Below, piece after piece: positions 13,760-17,937 of a stretch of 17,937 nt of DNA. The notes beneath the pieces are model-generated. The model made no database searches and was not told the DNA's origin. It saw only the letters and a list, made by a program, of their open reading frames with translations. Position 1 is the first letter of the stretch. Every line of letters begins with the position of its first letter. Position numbers and translations under genes: made by a program. This stretch comes from Lysobacterales bacterium (GTDB lineage: Bacteria; Pseudomonadota; Gammaproteobacteria; Xanthomonadales; SZUA-36). Location of the stretch: positions 1 through 17,937 of the forward strand of contig SHZL01000019.1 of NCBI GenBank assembly GCA_009692275.1. The letters run 5' to 3'.

Positions 13760-16134
13760 CCATCCAGGCTGGTCAATCGCCGCAGGGCCAACTGCCCTGA
13801 GCCGAAACCCTGCTCGCTGCTTGCGTAGCTGGCGGTTCCGCTCTTGCAACTGATGTCCAGGTTCAGCGTGCCCCAGGAATATACCTCGACGGCGGCCGGA
13901 TCAAACGCTGCGCCGAAAACGCCACCGCGCGTGCTGAGCAGGTCATCGAAAACGAGTTGGCCTTGTTCAATGGCACCCACGCCAAAGAACCAGCGGCGCT
14001 TGCCTGCGGGGTCGTAGCTGAACCAGTACACCAGGGCCTGGCCGTTAGCCATTACCTCCAGCGTGTAGCCCTCGCCCGAGTGCGTAGGGTCGTTCCACGA
14101 ACCGCTCAGTTGGTATTCCGGCACGATGGGCGCAAGGATGGGTATTCCGCAATCTATGCCCATCACTCTGGACAGGCGCCTCAAGTTCATCCGTCCCTGG
14201 TCATCACCCATAACCCAGTCCATCACTCCGCTGTCGCAATCCTCCCAGGTAAACGCGGCAGATCCGACCACGGTCTCCGTGATCCTGGATGGGTCGAAGC
14301 CGGCACCGAATTCGCCGCCGGAGATGCGCAGCAGCTCAGGGAACAGCACGCGCCGTCCTTTTACATTGCCCACTGCGATGTACCAATCCTGCTGTCCTGC
14401 GTCATCGTAGGTAAACCAGTACAGTACCGCGCGTTGCCTGGGCAGGATTTCCAGCATGAATCCTTCGCCTGTGCGTGCACGGTCGGTCCAGGCAGCGGAA
14501 ATCCCCGGCTCCAGGGCAAAAGGTGGTGGCGTTGAGTCGCTGGCATCCAGGTCCAGCAGTTGCCCCGCCGCTATATTGGATAGCACGGTTTCTCCGCCAT
14601 GTGGCCAGTGCACGTCCACCTGGTCGACCTTATCTGCAGTGCCAAGGCCGAAATGCTGCAGCAAGGGATTTTGTGATGCGTAGTTGCTGCCCACCGTGAT
14701 CTCGCGCATCTGCGTTATTCCGTCCGCCGTTACGCGGATCGTGGCGCCAACCGCGGCCGGATTGTCAGGTTCGCCATGAAGGCGTACCTGCAGGTAACCC
14801 GGGTTGGCTTCCAGGTCATTGCGATACAGTTTTGAGAGTCCCTCCCAGTTCGCAGTGAAAATGTCGACATCGCCATCCGTGTCATAGTCAAAACACACTA
14901 CGCCGCGGCCCTGGCCCGTGTCATCCAGATGCAATGACTCGCTGCGTTCGGTAAAGGTGCCATCCTGGTTGTTGATGTAAAGCATCGACCGATCCGCGGT
15001 GAAATCCGTCTGGTTAGGCCCATACGACGGAAAGCCGTTAACGTGAAAAATGTCCAGCCAGCCATCGTTGTTGAAATCGGCGGCACAGGCGCCCCAGCCC
15101 CAGTGCCCGATCACGATGCCCGCGCTTTCGGTCACGTTGGTGAACGTGCCGCTGCCGTCGTTCATGTACAAGCGGTTGCCGCTGCCTGCCCAGGTGTGGG
15201 TCTCAGCCTCGTCAAAGATGCTGCTGACAAACCAGTCGATGTCTCCGTCATTGTCGAAGTCAGCCGCAGCAGAGCCCATGCCGTTGGCATCGTCAATGAC
15301 ATCTGTTGTAGTTGTGGCAAATCGCCCGTTATCAGCGCACATCAGCACCTGGCTGGTGTTGTAGTCACTGGTCACCAGCAGGTCCTGTATCCGGTCGCCG
15401 TTGAGGTCGGTGAATACCGGGGCAAAACTCCAGTCGTCTTCACGGAAAACGTCGATACCGGCCCAGAAGTCAGAAGCCACGAAGCTGCCCGCACCGCGGT
15501 TGATCCAGTAATGGTTGGTGGGCAGCTTGGCTCCCCAGTGACCGACGAACAAGTCCAGGTCACCGTCGCCGTCCGGGTCGCCAAAGGCACTGGAAAAATC
15601 ATTTTGCAGTGCTTCCTGCTGCACGATGCCGGTGGGCGCAGTTACGTCGATGAACCGGCCGCTGCCGTTATTGTGGAACACGTGGTAGCCGGATCCTGCC
15701 ACTCCGCCAACCACCAGGTCCGGCCAGCCGTCTGCATCGATGTCAGCAAACACCGGGCCACTGTTGACCTGGCCCTCAAGTCCCGCGCCATGCTCTTGTG
15801 GCGGCACCTGGGTGAAGCGACCGTCGCCGTTGTTGCGCAACAGGGCATTGGGTGAAATATTGCCCGTGATGACATACAGGTCGATATCACCGTCCTGGTC
15901 GTAGTCGCCTGCGGCCACCCCGCCGGCCATCATGCGTATGCCGGGGTTGTTGTTGTCGGCGTGGCCGTGCAGAATCGCTGCACCTGCGGGTTCGCTGACC
16001 TCGGTAAATCCCCATTGCGCCTGCGCTGCCAGTGGCAAGGCCAGGATCAGCACCGGCAGCCGGGCGCATACACGTTTACCGTGTTTCCTGCGCTGGCTGG
16101 CTGGCGTTGAAGGTAGTTCCAAACTCACGATCAA
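13744..16134 (-). CDS. Secreted FG-GAP/VCBS repeat protein with UnbV/ASPIC domain and duplicated C-terminal domain
   Basis: This is an exported protein of up to 796 residues. The signal peptide core is ARLPVLILALPLAAQAQ (about 24-40). Residues 65-440 carry seven calcium-loop motifs of FG-GAP/VCBS type (DYDQDGDIDLY, DIDADGWPDLV, DPDGDGDLDLF, DLNGDRIQDLL, DFDNDGDIDWF, DFNNDGWLDIF, DYDTDGDVDIF), suggesting a beta-propeller. Residues 447-527 are the UnbV/ASPIC domain (GATIRVTADG, then FGLGTADKVDQVDVHWPHGG), which makes this a CRTAC1-type protein. Two related domains follow at about 545-662 and 673-796. The start is unclear: TTG 16134 and GTG 16128 are both possible, neither with a strong Shine-Dalgarno. 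Function unknown; likely a surface or periplasmic binding protein. It diverges from aceB. Confidence 0.9.
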   Translation of the reverse strand: MIVSLELPSTPASQRRKHGKRVCARLPVLILALPLAAQAQWGFTEVSEPAGAAILHGHADNNNPGIRMMAGGVAAGDYDQDGDIDLYVITGNISPNALLRNNGDGRFTQVPPQEHGAGLEGQVNSGPVFADIDADGWPDLVVGGVAGSGYHVFHNNGSGRFIDVTAPTGIVQQEALQNDFSSAFGDPDGDGDLDLFVGHWGAKLPTNHYWINRGAGSFVASDFWAGIDVFREDDWSFAPVFTDLNGDRIQDLLVTSDYNTSQVLMCADNGRFATTTTDVIDDANGMGSAAADFDNDGDIDWFVSSIFDEAETHTWAGSGNRLYMNDGSGTFTNVTESAGIVIGHWGWGACAADFNNDGWLDIFHVNGFPSYGPNQTDFTADRSMLYINNQDGTFTERSESLHLDDTGQGRGVVCFDYDTDGDVDIFTANWEGLSKLYRNDLEANPGYLQVRLHGEPDNPAAVGATIRVTADGITQMREITVGSNYASQNPLLQHFGLGTADKVDQVDVHWPHGGETVLSNIAAGQLLDLDASDSTPPPFALEPGISAAWTDRARTGEGFMLEILPRQRAVLYWFTYDDAGQQDWYIAVGNVKGRRVLFPELLRISGGEFGAGFDPSRITETVVGSAAFTWEDCDSGVMDWVMGDDQGRMNLRRLSRVMGIDCGIPILAPIVPEYQLSGSWNDPTHSGEGYTLEVMANGQALVYWFSYDPAGKRRWFFGVGAIEQGQLVFDDLLSTRGGVFGAAFDPAAVEVYSWGTLNLDISCKSGTASYASSEQGFGSGQLALRRLTSLDGLTCE

Positions 16135-16226
16135 GGGTTTCCGTTTTTTACATTGACTGGGCTGGCTTCAGCGGTTAGTTTTACTCCTGAATGGGTGCTG
16201 CACGCAACAAGGGATATCAATAGCAT

Positions 16227-17813
16227 ATGATCGAAGTTCCCGCCACCAGCCTGATGATTACTGCTCAGGCTGAGTCACAAAATGAAATTCTTACCCCGGG
16301 TGCCTTGTCCCTGCTGGCCACCCTGGTGGCTGATTTTACTGCGGAGCGTGACCGCTTGCTGCTGGAACGAGTGCGCCGGCAACAGGCCATCAGCAAGGGC
16401 GCAACGCTCGATTTCCAAGACGAAACCCTGTCCATACGCAACGGAGACTGGGTGGTAGCGCCTCTTCCGCCAGAGGCGCTGGACCGGCGCGTCGAGATCA
16501 CCGGCCCGGTCAGCCGCAAGATGATCATCAATGCCCTCAATTCCGGCGCCCAGGTATTCATGGCGGATTTTGAAGACGCCAATTCACCCACCTGGGCCAA
16601 TTGCATCGAGGGGCACATCAACCTGCGCGATGCGGTCAATGGCAGCATTGAATTTGACGATGGCGCAGGCAAGCGCTATCGCCTGAATGACAAGACCGCG
16701 CTGCTGATGGTGCGCCCGCGCGGCTGGCATTTGCCGGAGAACCATGTGCTGGGCCACGGCAAGCCCATTCCCGGCGCACTGTTCGATTTCGCCTTGTTCC
16801 TGTTTCACAATCACCCGGCGCTCGCTGCCCGCGGCGTGCACCCGTTTTTCTACTTGCCCAAAATGGAGCATTACCTCGAAGCGCGTTTGTGGAACGAGGT
16901 GATTTCCCGCGCTGAGCAAATACTGGGCCTGGCGCACGGTACGGTTAAAGTAACCGTATTGATTGAGACCTTGCCCGCTGCATTCCAGATGGACGAAATC
17001 CTGTTTGAGCTGAAGGATCGCATCCAGGGCCTCAATTGCGGCCGCTGGGATTACATCTTCAGCTACATAAAAACACTGCGCGACAAAGCGGAATACCTCC
17101 TGCCCGATCGCGCGCAGATCACCATGGACAAGGGCTTCCTGAACGCTTACTCCCTGCTCCTGATCAGGACCTGCCATCGCCGTAAAGCTATGGCCCTTGG
17201 TGGCATGGCAGCCCAGATCCCGATCAAGAGCGATGCTGCTGCCAACGAGGTGGCGCTGGCCAAGGTACGCGCCGACAAGCAGCGCGAAGCAAGAGCCGGC
17301 CACGATGGTACCTGGGTGGCGCACCCCGGGCTGGTGCCCATTGCGCGGGCAGAGTTTGATGCCGTGATGAGCGGGCCAAACCAGCTCCAGTGTATGCGTG
17401 ACGATGTGCAGGTAAGCGCCGGGGATCTGCTACGCCCGGTGAGTGGAACCATTACCGGGCAGGGCTTCCGCAGCAATATCCGCATTGCCCTGTTGTATCT
17501 GCAGGCCTGGCTGGGTGGCAACGGCTGTGTCCCCATCGATAACCTGATGGAAGATGCTGCAACCGCCGAGATATCCCGCGCACAATTGTGGCAGTGGCTG
17601 CGCAACCCCGCTGCGCAGCTGGAAAACGGCAGCCGCATTGATTCCGCCCTGTACCGTGCAGAGCGATCCGGCATTCTGGATCACCTGTTGCAAACGGCGG
17701 CCCCGGAAGAATCCGCGCAATTGGTCAAGGCAGCGGAACTGCTGGACACGCTGGTGCTGAACGATGAGTTCGCGACGTTTCTGACGCTGGATGCCTACCC
17801 CGCGATCTGTTAG
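16227..17813 (+). CDS. aceB: Malate synthase A
   Basis: This enzyme condenses glyoxylate and acetyl-CoA to malate in the glyoxylate shunt, in the cytoplasm. The 528 residues align by eye from end to end with enteric AceB (about 533). Signature blocks: VEITGPVSRKMIINALNSGA, VFMADFEDANSPTW, RPRGWHLPE (Arg 163/165), VLIETLPAAFQMDEI with the Mg2+ ligand Glu 247, LNCGRWDYIFSYIK with Asp 275, and NGCVPIDNLMEDAATAEIS with the presumed general-base Asp 443. The start ATG 16227 has AAGGGAT upstream at longer than ideal spacing; an in-frame ATG at 16254 also precedes the conserved region. An isocitrate lyase gene is not in the window; a convergent gene ends 31 bp downstream. Confidence 0.97.
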   Translation: MIEVPATSLMITAQAESQNEILTPGALSLLATLVADFTAERDRLLLERVRRQQAISKGATLDFQDETLSIRNGDWVVAPLPPEALDRRVEITGPVSRKMIINALNSGAQVFMADFEDANSPTWANCIEGHINLRDAVNGSIEFDDGAGKRYRLNDKTALLMVRPRGWHLPENHVLGHGKPIPGALFDFALFLFHNHPALAARGVHPFFYLPKMEHYLEARLWNEVISRAEQILGLAHGTVKVTVLIETLPAAFQMDEILFELKDRIQGLNCGRWDYIFSYIKTLRDKAEYLLPDRAQITMDKGFLNAYSLLLIRTCHRRKAMALGGMAAQIPIKSDAAANEVALAKVRADKQREARAGHDGTWVAHPGLVPIARAEFDAVMSGPNQLQCMRDDVQVSAGDLLRPVSGTITGQGFRSNIRIALLYLQAWLGGNGCVPIDNLMEDAATAEISRAQLWQWLRNPAAQLENGSRIDSALYRAERSGILDHLLQTAAPEESAQLVKAAELLDTLVLNDEFATFLTLDAYPAIC

Positions 17814-17844
17814 TTCCTGTGTGTTGGTTCCGGCGTGTTACTAC

Positions 17845-17937
17845 TCAGGCCGGCAATTTCTCAACCACCAATGTCTGGAGGAGACGGTGTTCCGCGTAAT
17901 TATCTCCCGGCCCCATGCGGTCAATGATCAGGTAGTC
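17845..17937 (-). CDS. C-terminal end of an unidentified gene (right edge)
   Basis: Thirty codons are open from the right edge to a TGA at 17845-17847, reading DYLIIDRMGPGDNYAEHRLL and then QTLVVEKLPA. The composition is protein-like and the stop lies convergent to aceB with a 31-bp gap, so a real gene end is likely. I do not recognise the family from this fragment. Confidence 0.5.
   Translation of the reverse strand, partial: DYLIIDRMGPGDNYAEHRLLQTLVVEKLPA

Noticed and set aside
15043..15855. 270-residue plus-strand frame antisense to the FG-GAP gene
   Set aside because: Shadow of the GC-rich FG-GAP repeats; no Shine-Dalgarno and no recognisable domain.

Overview
The window reads as a piece of a chromosome from a fairly GC-rich gammaproteobacterium. 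Support comes from an AceB-type malate synthase very like the enteric one, a GabP/AroP-type permease, an IS407-like insertion sequence, and large secreted DUF11 and FG-GAP/UnbV proteins with C-terminal ends of a kind I associate from memory with the Xanthomonadales/Lysobacterales side of the class. The taxonomic placement is inference.

Layout. (1) 1-2421, minus strand: a DUF885 zinc-peptidase-like protein followed directly by an alpha/beta hydrolase that runs off the left edge. The two share a reading frame and are separated only by one TAG codon. (2) 2547-4322, plus strand: an SRPBCC ligand-binding protein, a TetR regulator and an orphan FecI-type ECF sigma factor. The gap before the sigma gene holds two identical-plan palindromes with arms at exact 11-bp steps, the last of which runs into the ribosome binding site. 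(3) 4402-7243: a decaying zone. It contains an LdtD/YcbB-type L,D-transpeptidase broken by two frame changes and a missing middle, an internally deleted IS407-group element with a nonsense codon, an AT-rich segment with a 79-residue gene that looks Bacteroidota-derived, and a truncated, nonsense-containing host-attachment gene. (4) 7388-9297: an amino-acid permease (minus) and a FluC/CrcB fluoride channel (plus). (5) 9490-16134: three exported proteins. These are a 1003-residue DUF11 repeat protein (plus), a PhoD-like lipoprotein phosphoesterase (minus), and an FG-GAP/UnbV protein ending in two copies of a roughly 120-residue domain (minus). (6) 16227-17813: malate synthase A, then the C-terminal end of an unidentified convergent gene at the right edge.

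How the genes relate. The left block looks like a small hydrolytic/regulatory cluster: a peptidase-like enzyme and a hydrolase on one side, a lipid- or aromatic-binding SRPBCC protein with a TetR regulator on the other, and probably TetR control of the sigma gene through the phased palindromes. The middle zone records transfer and decay. The right block combines surface or periplasmic proteins with the glyoxylate-shunt enzyme AceB; I see no sign that these act together.

The least explained signals are the phased operator/RBS-switch architecture before the sigma gene, the AT-rich Bacteroidota-like module, the tandem C-terminal domain of the FG-GAP protein, the 16-bp tandem repeat that copies a stop codon, and the homogenised DUF11 repeats. 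I found no CRISPR array, tRNA, rRNA or obvious defence system. All family calls were made by eye, without database searches.
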